The position numbers and the translations under genes are program-made. DNA of 54,415 nt from Oscillospiraceae bacterium (GTDB lineage: Bacteria; Bacillota; Clostridia; Oscillospirales; Oscillospiraceae), in NCBI GenBank assembly GCA_017437095.1, contig JAFSBW010000038.1, forward strand, positions 1-54,415, read 5' to 3'. The notes below the pieces were generated by a model. The model was not told where the DNA came from. It ran no database searches and saw only the letters and a program-made list of their open reading frames with translations. This document shows, one piece after another, positions 40,851 to 48,400 of the stretch; the stretch's first letter is position 1, and the number at the start of each line of letters is the position of its first letter.

Positions 40851-40920
40851 TAGGGGGCGGCCTGTGCGCCGTCCCGTTTGGCCGGATGCTCCGCCGGAAC
40901 GGCACATAGGCCGTTCCCTA
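40851..40920 (+). repeat. Terminal-inverted-repeat element, TAGGG family
   Basis: A 70-base element begins TAGGGGGCGGCCTGTGCGCC and ends with its imperfect complement ...GGCCGTTCCCTA; each half also folds on itself (GGAACGGC/GCCGTTCC at 40896-40903 and 40910-40917). It fills the gap between the pfl operon and the convergent gene. Confidence 0.7.
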
Positions 40921-40935
40921 CGGGCACAGATAGCG

Positions 40936-41529
40936 TTATTTGTTGCCGGGGAACCAGGTCCAGAAGGCTTTGTAGCTGGCCAAGGCTTCCTCCGGGGTGT
41001 TGCCGGGGTAGGCAGTGCCGATCAGCTCGCCGTCCTGGCGGATCTGCACATGGAAAATGTCAGGATCGTCAGCGCACATGATCAGCCAATAGCTAATGCC
41101 TTTGTAGGGGCCGCCATCCAAAGCCTGTGTTCTGCTAATATGGATGCTGTCGCCCGTTACCGAAGCGAAGAATCCTAATTCCCCGAACTCCAGATCGGGA
41201 GGATAGGCCGATACCATCATGCTGCCCAGGAAAATATTTGAGGAGGTGCCGCCATAAAGGTGCTCTTTTTCCGGCTGGATAATGCCCGTGACGGAAAAAA
41301 GGCCGGCATCGGTGGCAGCGCTGAAATCGATAGCATCGCCGAAATCGGCAGCGTCCTCCGGCAGGAAATATACATGCTTTTGGATATTTACACGGGTATA
41401 GCCCCGGTATTGCTGAACGCCATCCTGTATAAAATCCTCAAACCGGCTGCGGTCGATCAAAATATAGACCCCGGCAACCACCAGCAGCGCCAAAAGCACA
41501 GCGGTTACAGCGATAAAAGCCTTTTTCAT
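40936..41529 (-). CDS. Membrane-anchored hypothetical protein
   Basis: The ATG at 41529 follows AGGAGGGG; 197 residues. MKKAFIAVTAVLLALLVVAGVYILI is an uncleaved signal anchor or signal peptide without a lipobox, so most of the protein should be outside the membrane. The remainder is a soluble domain with VYFLPEDAADFGDAIDFSAATDAG and HISRTQALDGGPYKGISYWLIMCADDPDIFHVQIRQDGELIGTAYPGNTPEEAL. No known family or catalytic motif is recognised. It has its own promoter. Confidence 0.75.
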   Translation of the reverse strand: MKKAFIAVTAVLLALLVVAGVYILIDRSRFEDFIQDGVQQYRGYTRVNIQKHVYFLPEDAADFGDAIDFSAATDAGLFSVTGIIQPEKEHLYGGTSSNIFLGSMMVSAYPPDLEFGELGFFASVTGDSIHISRTQALDGGPYKGISYWLIMCADDPDIFHVQIRQDGELIGTAYPGNTPEEALASYKAFWTWFPGNK

Positions 41530-41599
41530 AGCGATCCCCTCCTGGAAAGCAATTGTGGGCGAATAGATTAAAAAGCCAAGGACGATGGCCTCTATGGCT

Positions 41600-41628
41600 A
41601 TGATACATGATTTGCGGCATATTGTAAA
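41600..41628 (-). promoter_or_regulatory. Sigma-A-type promoter of the gene at 41529
   Basis: On the minus strand TTTACA (41628-41623) and TATCAT (41605-41600) with 17-base spacing. Confidence 0.65.
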
Positions 41629-41662
41629 GAAAATTTTAATTAAACAAACAAAAAAATAGCAA

Positions 41663-41699
41663 AACCCGCCCGGCGCTGGAAATAAGCGCCGGGCGGGTT
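41663..41699 (-). terminator. Intrinsic terminator of the degV-family gene
   Basis: A perfect 15-base-pair GC-rich stem (41663-41677 with 41685-41699) is followed on the minus strand by TTTTGCTATTTTTTTG. Confidence 0.9.
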
Positions 41700-41756
41700 G
41701 ATTTGTAGGATGGGTGCAGCCTCCGCTACCGTAAGGGAGGGCCTTTGGCGGCTAAA

Positions 41757-42629
41757 TTACAGGCGGCTGTCGCCGAAGAAGAACAGAGCCAGCATGCCAG
41801 GGCCTACATGGGCGCCGGTAAAGGGCTCGTGGGGGGCGATGATCAGCTCCTTGGGCTGGGCGATCTCGCATACCCGGCGGGCAAGCTCCTCAGCTTCCTC
41901 CGGCACATCGCCGTGGGAGATGGCAACCCGGCGGTTTTGGGGGTCTACCGCCTTTTCCCGGTACTTTTCCAAAATGGCATCGATGGCCTTTTTCTTGCCC
42001 CGCACCTTGCCCCAGGATACGATATGCCCCTCATAATCGCCGTAAAGCAGGGGCTTGATGTTCAGCACTGTGCCGATCATGGCGGTAGCGCCGCTTACCC
42101 GGCCGGTGCGCTTGAGGCAGTTCAGATCGTCTACGGTAAAAAACTCGCAAAGGCGCAGGGTCTCATCCCGCAGGATTTCGGCGGCTTCCCGGGCGGTTTT
42201 GCCTTCATCGCGCAGGTCGCAAGCCCGCAGGGTCAGAAGCCCCGTGCCCAGGCCGGCGCCCAGACTGTCCACAACGCAAACACTGCGCTCCGGGAATTTC
42301 TCCTCCAGCTCCTCGGCGGCCATGCGGGCGGCCTGAAGCGTGCCGCTGACGCCGCTGGAAAGGCCCACATATACCACATCCTCTCCCCGCTCCAAAGCCG
42401 GGGTAAAATGGGTAATGAAAAGATGGGTGTTCAGCAGGCTGGTCTTAATGGTAAAGCCGGCGCGCAATTGGTCATAATAGGTATGAGAATCGAAGGTGTC
42501 CAGGTCGCCGGTGTAGGTGCCGGGCTTGCCGTTGGCAGTGTAGGAGCAGGGCAGCAGATTGACATTCATGCTGCGCACGGTCTTGCCGGGCAGGTTGGAG
42601 CAGCCGTCGGTAAATACAGCAAAAGGCAT
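41757..42629 (-). CDS. DegV-family fatty-acid-binding protein
   Basis: The ATG at 42629 follows GGAGGG; 290 residues. It starts FAVFTDGCSNLPGKTV and has DVVYVGLSSGVSGTLQAARMAAEEL, VVDSLGAGLGTGLL and LKRTGRVSGATAMIGTVLNIKPLL, the DegV/FakB signature blocks; the LSSGVSGT and GRVSG loops hold the fatty-acid carboxylate in FakB. FakB hands bound fatty acid to the kinase FakA, whose gene is not here. It stands alone with its own promoter and terminator. Confidence 0.93.
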   Translation of the reverse strand: MPFAVFTDGCSNLPGKTVRSMNVNLLPCSYTANGKPGTYTGDLDTFDSHTYYDQLRAGFTIKTSLLNTHLFITHFTPALERGEDVVYVGLSSGVSGTLQAARMAAEELEEKFPERSVCVVDSLGAGLGTGLLTLRACDLRDEGKTAREAAEILRDETLRLCEFFTVDDLNCLKRTGRVSGATAMIGTVLNIKPLLYGDYEGHIVSWGKVRGKKKAIDAILEKYREKAVDPQNRRVAISHGDVPEEAEELARRVCEIAQPKELIIAPHEPFTGAHVGPGMLALFFFGDSRL

Positions 42630-42661
42630 GATGATCCCTCCAGGAATAGGCATATATATTT

Positions 42662-42689
42662 ATAGTATCACAATTTTGGAATTTTTCAA
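42662..42689 (-). promoter_or_regulatory. Promoter of the degV-family gene
   Basis: On the minus strand TTGAAA (42689-42684) and TACTAT (42667-42662) with a 16-base spacer. Confidence 0.6.
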
Positions 42690-42790
42690 CCCTTCGGCGG
42701 GGCTCTTTTCCGGATCTTCGCCGCCGGCGTTCTAAGGGGGCTGCCGGCTGCATAGGCTTTTGTGAGATACCGCAAGAAAGGGGGAAGCCC

Positions 42791-43051
42791 ATGGATCAGC
42801 AGATCGACCATAAGCTGACACTGCTCCGCCGGGGCAAGCTGACGGTAACCGGGGTGGAAGAGGTGGTCAGCTTTGACGAAAATACAGTGGCGCTGCAAAC
42901 CAATATGGGGCTGCTGCTGGTGCAGGGGGAGGCCCTGCAGCTCAAGGCGCTGTCTACCGACGGCGGACAGGTTGCGGTAGAGGGAAAGGTGGACAGCCTT
43001 GTGTACCACCAAAAGCCTACCGGCGGCTGGCTACGCCGGCTGTTTACATGA
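42791..43051 (+). CDS. yabP: Sporulation protein YabP
   Basis: The ATG at 42791 follows AAAGGGGGAAG; 86 residues. HKLTLLRRGKLTVTGVEEVVSFDENTVALQTNMGLLLVQGEALQLKALS is the YabP/YqfC domain almost end to end, closing in VEGKVDSLVYHQ. In Bacillus subtilis yabP and yabQ are made under sigma E and are needed for a normal spore cortex. Here it overlaps yabQ by four bases, as in Bacillus. Its presence implies the organism or a close ancestor forms endospores. Confidence 0.93.
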   Translation: MDQQIDHKLTLLRRGKLTVTGVEEVVSFDENTVALQTNMGLLLVQGEALQLKALSTDGGQVAVEGKVDSLVYHQKPTGGWLRRLFT

Positions 43052-43539
43052 TATCCCCGGCCCAAGTAGGCCAGCGGCTGCTGCTGAGCCTGGCTGCCGG
43101 GGCGCAGCTGGGCTTGCTGTACAGCTTTCTAAGGCCGATCCGCTCCCGGCAGTTTAAGGATCTTTTGCTGCTGCCGGCGCTGGTGTACGCCTGGCTGTGG
43201 GTTGGGTTTGCTGTGTGCCGGGGGGACCTGCGCCTGGGGTATTACGCGCCTATGGCGGCGGGGGCTTGGGCCTCGGCAAAGCTGGCCAGCCGGTGGCTGG
43301 GGCCGTTTTTTGGGGGCTTTTGGGGCGGAGCGGCCCGTTTGCGGCGCTGGGTTGGGGAATTTTTCCTGGCTCTTGGGATAATTTTTAGAAAAAAAGCAAA
43401 AAAATATAAAAAATATCTTTCCATTCCTAAAAAAATCGAGTACAATAAGTTGAAAAACTACCGCAACCACCCCCAATCCCCTCGGAGGAAGCGCCATGGC
43501 AAAAGCAAACAAACCCAAAGTAAAGATACGCCTGCGTAA
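43048..43539 (+). CDS. yabQ: Spore cortex biosynthesis protein YabQ
   Basis: The start lies in an ATGA overlap with yabP; 163 residues. The first 95 residues have about three or four membrane segments (QRLLLSLAAGAQLGLLYSFLRPI, LLLLPALVYAWLWVGFAVC, LGYYAPMAAGAWASAKLA), the YabQ layout, including the RQFKDLL loop. The tail is basic and low in complexity (KKAKKYKKYLSIPKKIEYNK). Its last 44 bases overlap divIC in another frame, more than is usual, so the tail may be weakly constrained. Confidence 0.83.
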   Translation: MISPAQVGQRLLLSLAAGAQLGLLYSFLRPIRSRQFKDLLLLPALVYAWLWVGFAVCRGDLRLGYYAPMAAGAWASAKLASRWLGPFFGGFWGGAARLRRWVGEFFLALGIIFRKKAKKYKKYLSIPKKIEYNKLKNYRNHPQSPRRKRHGKSKQTQSKDTPA

Positions 43540-43801
43540 AAGCGGAGTGCTGGTCAAGGTGGCTTTGATCGCCGTGCTGGTGCTCTCTATTGTGGCGCTG
43601 CTGGTGCTTCGCTCCGCTCTGCTGGATACCCGGCAGCAGACCGATGGCTACCGCGACCAGGCAGCCGATTTGGAGCAGCAGATCGAAAAACTGCGCCAGG
43701 ACATTCAGGATCTGGGGACAGTGGAGGGCATATTGCGCCTGGCTTGGGAAAAGCTGGGGCTGGTAATGCCGGGCACGGTTGTGGTATCACCGGAAAATTA
43801 A
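43496..43801 (+). CDS. divIC: Septum formation initiator DivIC/FtsB
   Basis: The ATG at 43496 follows CGGAGG and lies inside the end of yabQ; 101 residues. It has a short basic cytoplasmic start, one membrane segment (VKVALIAVLVLSIVALLVL, about 18-38) and a coiled coil (RQQTDGYRDQAADLEQQIEKLRQDIQDLGT), ending in ILRLAWEKLGLVMPG, which is the standard DivIC/FtsB pattern. It joins FtsL and DivIB at the division site. The yabP-yabQ-divIC-S1 gene order matches Bacillus. Confidence 0.92.
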   Translation: MAKANKPKVKIRLRKSGVLVKVALIAVLVLSIVALLVLRSALLDTRQQTDGYRDQAADLEQQIEKLRQDIQDLGTVEGILRLAWEKLGLVMPGTVVVSPEN

Positions 43802-43824
43802 ATTTGGAGGAAGCAAGAGAATTT

Positions 43825-44274
43825 ATGGAGTTGACCGTCGGAGCCGTTTTGGAAGGCAAGGTAAAAACGATTACAAATTTTGGCGCCTTTGTTGCGCTGC
43901 CCGAGAATAAGACCGGTATGGTACATATCTCGGAGGTTGCCAACACCTATGTCAGCGATATTCGCCAGCATCTTACCGAGGGGCAGGATGTTAAGGTAGT
44001 GGTGATCGGGGCAGAAAATGGCAAGATCAATCTGTCCATGAAGCGCCTGGAGCCCAAGCCCCAGCGGGAAAACAGCCAGCGGGGCAGCAATACCCGCCCC
44101 GGCGGCCGCCCCCAGAATGCCCAGAGCGCTCCCATGCGCGCGCCTACGCCCCCTCCCGCGCCCAAGACGGCTGACCAGCTTTTTGAAGAGCGGCTGAAGC
44201 AGTTTATGAGCGAGTCGGACAGCAAGCTCTCCGGCATCCGGGCGGACCACCGCACCAAGAGCCGCCGCAGATAA
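43825..44274 (+). CDS. S1-domain RNA-binding protein (YabR-like)
   Basis: The ATG at 43825 is chosen because the S1 domain begins at once: LTVGAVLEGKVKTITNFGAFVALPENKTGMVHISEVANTYVSDI...KVVVIGAENGKINLSMKRL. The GGAGG at 43806-43810 is rather far, so the start is a little uncertain. The protein is 149 residues. After the S1 domain (1-75) comes a Pro/Gln-rich disordered stretch and a basic C-terminus. It corresponds to YabR beside divIC in Bacillus, a general RNA-binding protein of unclear role. Confidence 0.9.
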   Translation: MELTVGAVLEGKVKTITNFGAFVALPENKTGMVHISEVANTYVSDIRQHLTEGQDVKVVVIGAENGKINLSMKRLEPKPQRENSQRGSNTRPGGRPQNAQSAPMRAPTPPPAPKTADQLFEERLKQFMSESDSKLSGIRADHRTKSRRR

Positions 44275-44284
44275 GGCAAATTTT

Positions 44285-44313
44285 GGCCACCGCAGAGAAT
44301 GTGGTGGCCTTTT
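44285..44313 (+). terminator. Probable intrinsic terminator after the S1 gene
   Basis: GGCCACC (44285-44291) pairs with GGTGGCC (44303-44309), followed by four T residues. Confidence 0.65.
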
Positions 44314-44338
44314 CGCCTGAGCAATAAAGGAGAAAGCT

Positions 44339-45037
44339 ATGGCAAATGTTGTGATCACCGGCGGCTCCCGGGGCATTGGCGCTGCCACGGTTTCCGCCTT
44401 CGCCCGGCGGGGCGACCGGGTGTGGTTTTTGTACCATAAAGATCATGCCGCCGCCCAGGCAGTAGCCCAGGCTACGGGAGCGGAGGCTATATGCTGCGAT
44501 GTGGCATCCTGCACCGATGTGCAGGCCGCCTTTTCCCGGCTGCCGGACATTGACATTCTCATCTGCAACGCCGGCATCTGCCATTATGGCCTGCTGAGCG
44601 CTATGGAGGAAGCAGCCTGGGATCGGCTGTTTGATGTAAATGTAAAAGGCATCTACAGCTGCGTAAAAGCGGCTATGCCCTTTTTTCTGGCCAAGCAGGC
44701 CGGGTGTATTATTACTGTAAGCTCTATGTGGGGCCAGGTAGGCGCCAGCTGCGAAGCAGCCTACTCCGCTACCAAGGGGGCTGTGATCGCCCTGACCCAG
44801 GCCCTGGCCAAGGAGCTGGGGCCCAGCGGCGTGCGGGTAAACTGCGTAGCTCCCGGGGTGATCCTTACGGATATGTGCGCCGACCTGGGGCAGGAGACCC
44901 TGGAGGAAATGGCCCAGGAAACCCCCATTGGCCGCAACGGCCAGCCGGAGGATGTGGCAAAGGCTATGCTTTACCTGGCAGAGGCGGATTTTGTAACAGG
45001 ACAAGTGCTCAGCGTTAACGGTGGGCTGGTAGTATAA
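44339..45037 (+). CDS. Short-chain dehydrogenase, 3-oxoacyl-ACP reductase (FabG)-like
   Basis: The ATG at 44339 follows AAAGGAGAAAG; 232 residues. It has the NADPH loop TGGSRGIG (8-15), LICNAG, the catalytic serine in ITVSSMWG, Y and K in AAYSATKGA, and VAPGVILTDM, all in the classical SDR order. It resembles FabG but is not beside other fatty-acid genes, so it may reduce another carbonyl. It is followed 12 bases later by rpiB, suggesting a two-gene unit. Confidence 0.88.
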   Translation: MANVVITGGSRGIGAATVSAFARRGDRVWFLYHKDHAAAQAVAQATGAEAICCDVASCTDVQAAFSRLPDIDILICNAGICHYGLLSAMEEAAWDRLFDVNVKGIYSCVKAAMPFFLAKQAGCIITVSSMWGQVGASCEAAYSATKGAVIALTQALAKELGPSGVRVNCVAPGVILTDMCADLGQETLEEMAQETPIGRNGQPEDVAKAMLYLAEADFVTGQVLSVNGGLVV

Positions 45038-45049
45038 AGGAGAAAGATT

Positions 45050-45493
45050 ATGAAAATTGCAATTGCTTGTGACCATGGCGCGCTGGCGCTGAAAAACACC
45101 CTGGCAAAGCACCTGGAGGAAAAGGGCTACGAGGTTGCCGATTTTGGCACCCATACCGCCGCCAGCTGCGACTACCCCGAGTTTGCCGGAGCTGCCGCCA
45201 AGGCGGTTGCCAGCGGCGAATGCGAAAAGGGCATCGTGCTTTGCACCACCGGCATTGGCGTATCCATCTGCGCCAACAAGGTTAAGGGCATCCGCTGCGC
45301 GCTGCTGAGCGATGTTTGGTCCGCCAAAATGACCCGGCTGCACAACGATACCAACATGATGGCCCTGGGCGCCGGCGTGGTAGGCGTAAACCTGGCTCTG
45401 GAAATTGCCGATACCTGGCTTTCTACGGAATTTTCCGGCGACGAGCGCCATCAGCGGCGCATCGACAAGGCCATGGCCCTGGAAAACGGTTAA
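45050..45493 (+). CDS. rpiB: Ribose-5-phosphate isomerase B
   Basis: RpiB interconverts ribose 5-phosphate and ribulose 5-phosphate. The ATG at 45050 follows AAAGGAGAAAG; 147 residues, normal length. ACDHGALALKNTL holds the phosphate and the acidic residue, GIVLCTTGIGVSI the catalytic cysteine and anion hole, and TRLHNDTNMMALGAGVVG the conserved asparagine block. LacA-type galactose-6-phosphate isomerases are related, but the D-H-G start and the cysteine favour RpiB. Confidence 0.92.
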   Translation: MKIAIACDHGALALKNTLAKHLEEKGYEVADFGTHTAASCDYPEFAGAAAKAVASGECEKGIVLCTTGIGVSICANKVKGIRCALLSDVWSAKMTRLHNDTNMMALGAGVVGVNLALEIADTWLSTEFSGDERHQRRIDKAMALENG

Positions 45494-45510
45494 CCGGCTG
45501 AAAATAACAG

Positions 45511-45628
45511 GCATAAGGATCCAAAAGCGACGGCGGGAGTAAACCCCCGCCCTACACCGTGTCAGCAAAGGCATAGTAGGGCGGGGGCTTGCCCCCGCCG
45601 TAAAGCTTTCGGTTTTGGATCCATATGC
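45511..45628 (+). repeat. Nested palindromic repeat with GCATA-GGATCCAAAA ends
   Basis: Outer ends GCATAAGGATCCAAAA (45511-45526) and TTTTGGATCCATATGC (45613-45628) are complements at 15 of 16 bases. Inside, CGGCGGGAGTAAAC... (from 45531) pairs with ...GGGCGGGGGCTTGCCCCCGCCG (to 45600), the same core as the element at 5053-5129. It lies between rpiB and the hairpin array. Confidence 0.8.
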
Positions 45629-45644
45629 GTTTTTATACTATTTT

Positions 45645-45867
45645 AATAAAACGATTTCATCGTTTTATTGGAGCCGCAATCAGCGGCTCGGTGGCATCGC
45701 CACCAAAAATGCAGTCAATACATTTCTTTGGAGCGTTTTGGGGCGGGAAACAAATTCTTGATTTCCCGCAAGCAAAAAGCTCCCCCCGGCGATCAGCCGG
45801 GCGATTAAAAGCTTTTTAAAGCTTTTAATCAAGAAATAGTATTATATCCCGCGCCAATGGCGCCGGG
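45645..45867 (+). other. Array of seven tight hairpins
   Basis: Seven stem-loops follow each other: 45645-45669 (11 bp, loop TTC), 45671-45689 (7 bp), 45690-45704 (6 bp, loop ATC), 45743-45769 (8 bp plus inner stem), 45785-45801 (6 bp, loop GATCA), 45803-45830 (12 bp, loop TTTA) and about 45848-45867 (GCGCC-AAT-GGCGC core). The first three abut with 1 and 0 bases between them. All are before the promoter at 45880, so they are not part of that mRNA leader. No convincing coding frame was seen. Confidence 0.75.
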
Positions 45868-45879
45868 GAAAAGAAACAG

Positions 45880-45907
45880 TTGAAATTCCCGTAAAATCCC
45901 CTATAAT
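45880..45907 (+). promoter_or_regulatory. Sigma-A-type promoter of the DUF1576-like gene
   Basis: TTGAAA (45880-45885) and a perfect TATAAT (45902-45907) with a 16-base spacer, 23 bases before the GTG start. Confidence 0.8.
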
Positions 45908-45930
45908 GAAAAGCAGAGGGTGGTGGTGCT

Positions 45931-47292
45931 GTGAAGAAACTGAAAAACCTTTCCGAAAGCCAGTTTTTAAAGGTATTTTTCGCCTTTTGGGCCTGGTGCT
46001 TCATCATTGCGGCGGTATGCATGCCGGACCGGGCGCAGATGTTTTCCGGTCTGGTGAAGATCTTAGGCACGCCCTGCAAGGTGCCTACCAATTATTTTTC
46101 CGTTGGCGGCTACAGCGCTACCTTTTTGAACGCCGGCCTGGTGGGGCTGATCGCCCTGGGGCTGTTTGTGGCCTTCCGGGCCAAAGCCGATGAAACCTCT
46201 ACCCTGGCCTTCATCCTCATTATGGGCTTTTGCTCCTGGGGCATCAACATTGTGAATATCTGGCCCAGCATTTTGGGCGTGATCGCCTACGGCCTGATCA
46301 AAAAGAAGCCCTTGGGCGAGCTGGTAAACTATATGCTGGTTTCTACCGGCCTTGCCCCCCTGATCACCGAGCTTTTGGTGCGCTATCCCGGCATGGAAGT
46401 AGTGGGCTTTCACCTGACGGGCCTGATCCTTGCCCTGCTGGCGGGCTTTTGGGTGGGGCTTTTCCTGCCTGCGGGCATGACCCACTCCCCCAAGGTCCAC
46501 AAGGGCTACAGCCTTTACAGCGCAGGCCTGCCCATCGGCATGACGGCCTTTTTGCTCAACGCCGCGCTGTACAATACCCTGGGCCTGGATGTGGACGCAC
46601 TGCCCCTGCTGAGCGACATGACCGTAGCAAGCACGGCCATTACCAATATTTTCTGCTGCACACTGTTTGGCCTTTGCATCGTATTCGCCTTTTTGCTGGG
46701 CTGCCGGCCAAAGGACTACTGGCAGCTGATCATCGACCCCAGAGTGGTGAGAAATTTCTCTTCCACCTACGGCAACGCCGTGTTTTTGATGAATGTGGGC
46801 GTATACGGGCTGGTGATCCTGGGCTATTACAATCTGGTAGGCGCCAGCTTTAACGGCGTTTGCTTTGGCATCATCTTCTGTATGCTGGCCTGCTGCAATT
46901 CCGGCTCTCACCCGGGCAATGTATGGCCCATTATGCTGGGCTACCGGGTAGCTTCGGCGGTATGCGGCTGGCTATCCCCCCTGGTTGGAGGCGATTTTCA
47001 GTACGCCATCAACGAGCAGGCTATTTTGGTAGGCGTATGCTACGCCAGCGGCCTGAGCCCTATTTCGGATAAGTACGGCTGGTTTTACGGCTTTGTGGCG
47101 GCCATACTGCATTATCTGCTGGTAACCTCTGTGCCCAGCCTCCACGGCGGCTTCTGCCTGTATAACGGCGGCTTTACCGCGGCGCTGATCTGCATCATCC
47201 TGGTGCCGGGTCTGGAGACTATTTTCCGCACCAAAGAGGAGCGCCGGGCCGCAAAGCGCCTAAAAAAGGCGGGGAACGCCCCTGCACCCTAA
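45931..47292 (+). CDS. Polytopic membrane protein, DUF1576-like
   Basis: It starts with GTG at 45931 after AGAGGGTGG; 453 residues with about eleven hydrophobic segments. Two halves show similar features, each with a membrane block following a PGN or NxF loop (for example GFCSWGINIVNIWPSILGVIAYGLI in the first half and CCNSGSHPGNVWPIMLGYRVASAVCGWL in the second), which suggests an internal duplication. It looks like the DUF1576 family of clostridial membrane proteins, whose function is unknown; transport is a reasonable guess from the topology. It stands alone between its promoter and a terminator. Confidence 0.7.
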   Translation: MKKLKNLSESQFLKVFFAFWAWCFIIAAVCMPDRAQMFSGLVKILGTPCKVPTNYFSVGGYSATFLNAGLVGLIALGLFVAFRAKADETSTLAFILIMGFCSWGINIVNIWPSILGVIAYGLIKKKPLGELVNYMLVSTGLAPLITELLVRYPGMEVVGFHLTGLILALLAGFWVGLFLPAGMTHSPKVHKGYSLYSAGLPIGMTAFLLNAALYNTLGLDVDALPLLSDMTVASTAITNIFCCTLFGLCIVFAFLLGCRPKDYWQLIIDPRVVRNFSSTYGNAVFLMNVGVYGLVILGYYNLVGASFNGVCFGIIFCMLACCNSGSHPGNVWPIMLGYRVASAVCGWLSPLVGGDFQYAINEQAILVGVCYASGLSPISDKYGWFYGFVAAILHYLLVTSVPSLHGGFCLYNGGFTAALICIILVPGLETIFRTKEERRAAKRLKKAGNAPAP

Positions 47293-47302
47293 AGCGTACA
47301 CA

Positions 47303-47335
47303 AAAGACCTCACGGTGGCCCACCGTGAGGTCTTT
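47303..47335 (+). terminator. Two-way intrinsic terminator between convergent genes
   Basis: A perfect 15-base-pair stem (47303-47317 with 47321-47335) with a 3-base loop; A and T runs at its base serve both strands. Confidence 0.92.
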
Positions 47336-47350
47336 AATATGCTTTGGGGC

Positions 47351-48397
47351 TTATTCGTCGTCCATGTCTTCAAACCGGGCGGCGGTGATGGGGCGCAGGA
47401 CGCCGTAGGCGTCAAAGCGGGTATCGTTGCCGTCGGCTACGAACACCAGGCGGATCTGGATATCGTCTTCCAGGCCGGTCTCGGCGGCCAGGGAAGCGGC
47501 ATCGGTAGCGGAGCGGCCGGTAAGGTACATACGGGTGCGGCCCTCGGGCAGGGCGAACTTAGGCTCCTGGGCCACGAAGGAAACGCAAAAGCTTTCGGTA
47601 GAGCAGTTTTTTACCAGGCGCTGGGCGGCGTTGGTAATGGATTCGGTCTTGTTGCCCTTGAAAGCCAGGTTGGTAGCATCGGGGTACCAGAAATAGTCGT
47701 ATACTACCTCGTCAAAGCCCATGCCCTTCAGCTCCAGGGTGATCTCGGTAATGTAGTTCATAGCGCCCTCGCTGTTGGGGTCCAGCCAGTAGCAGCGGTC
47801 CTCGTCCATATACAGGTAGCGCATGGATTCGTGGTGCAAGCCGTAGGGTACATTGTCCAGGCCGTAGCGCTGGTCCTTAAAGGCGGGCAGGCGGGCGATG
47901 AGGTAAGCCCCCTTGGCATCCAGGTAGGCGATCAGGTCGTTCACCCGGGAGGTATTCACCGTTTTGCTGGGGTAGATGCCTACGGAGGAATCGTACAGGA
48001 AATAGCCGTACATATCCTTTACATCCAGCATAACCGGCGTACCGGCGGTTATATTCTCCGCCTGCTGCAGCACCAGGTCAAACTCCCGCTCCAGCATGGA
48101 AACATCGGCGTAGTAGCCCGCAAGCTGCACCAGCTCCAGGGAGATCTCCTCCTGCTTGGTGCCCTCGCCGATGACGATATTTACATCCTCCGGCACGGTA
48201 GGCTTTTGGGCGGCAATGCCGGAAATATCCTGGGAGGAAAGGCTGAAATCGAATTTCGTACCCTCCCGGGAATAGACCACAAAGCGGTCCAGCCACAGCA
48301 TCCAAACCAGGCTGGCCAGCAGTAGCAGCAGCGCCAGCACCATGGCAAAAACCCCAAGCCCCTGCAAAAACCGCCGGGTGCGATAGGATAGGTTCAT
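47351..48397 (-). CDS. Putative glycoside-hydrolase-like (DUF4015) membrane-anchored protein
   Basis: The ATG at 48397 follows AAAGGAG; 348 residues. One anchor helix (about 14-36) precedes an extracellular domain. VMLDVKDMYGYFLYDSSVG, VNDLIAYLDAKGAYLIARLPAFKD, YWLDPNSEGAMNYITEITLELKGMGFDEVVYDYFWYPD are the blocks of the putative glycosyl hydrolase family DUF4015, a TIM barrel with D-x-Y and D-x-x-x-Y-P sites. The sugar is unknown, though the cell wall is a natural candidate. It lies three bases after prmA and is cotranscribed with it. Confidence 0.82.
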   Translation of the reverse strand: MNLSYRTRRFLQGLGVFAMVLALLLLLASLVWMLWLDRFVVYSREGTKFDFSLSSQDISGIAAQKPTVPEDVNIVIGEGTKQEEISLELVQLAGYYADVSMLEREFDLVLQQAENITAGTPVMLDVKDMYGYFLYDSSVGIYPSKTVNTSRVNDLIAYLDAKGAYLIARLPAFKDQRYGLDNVPYGLHHESMRYLYMDEDRCYWLDPNSEGAMNYITEITLELKGMGFDEVVYDYFWYPDATNLAFKGNKTESITNAAQRLVKNCSTESFCVSFVAQEPKFALPEGRTRMYLTGRSATDAASLAAETGLEDDIQIRLVFVADGNDTRFDAYGVLRPITAARFEDMDDE

Positions 48398-48400
48398 AGG

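Noticed and set aside
45625..45819. A 64-codon plus-strand frame in the hairpin array
   Set aside because: It is built from palindromic DNA, lacks a ribosome binding site and has no protein-like features.
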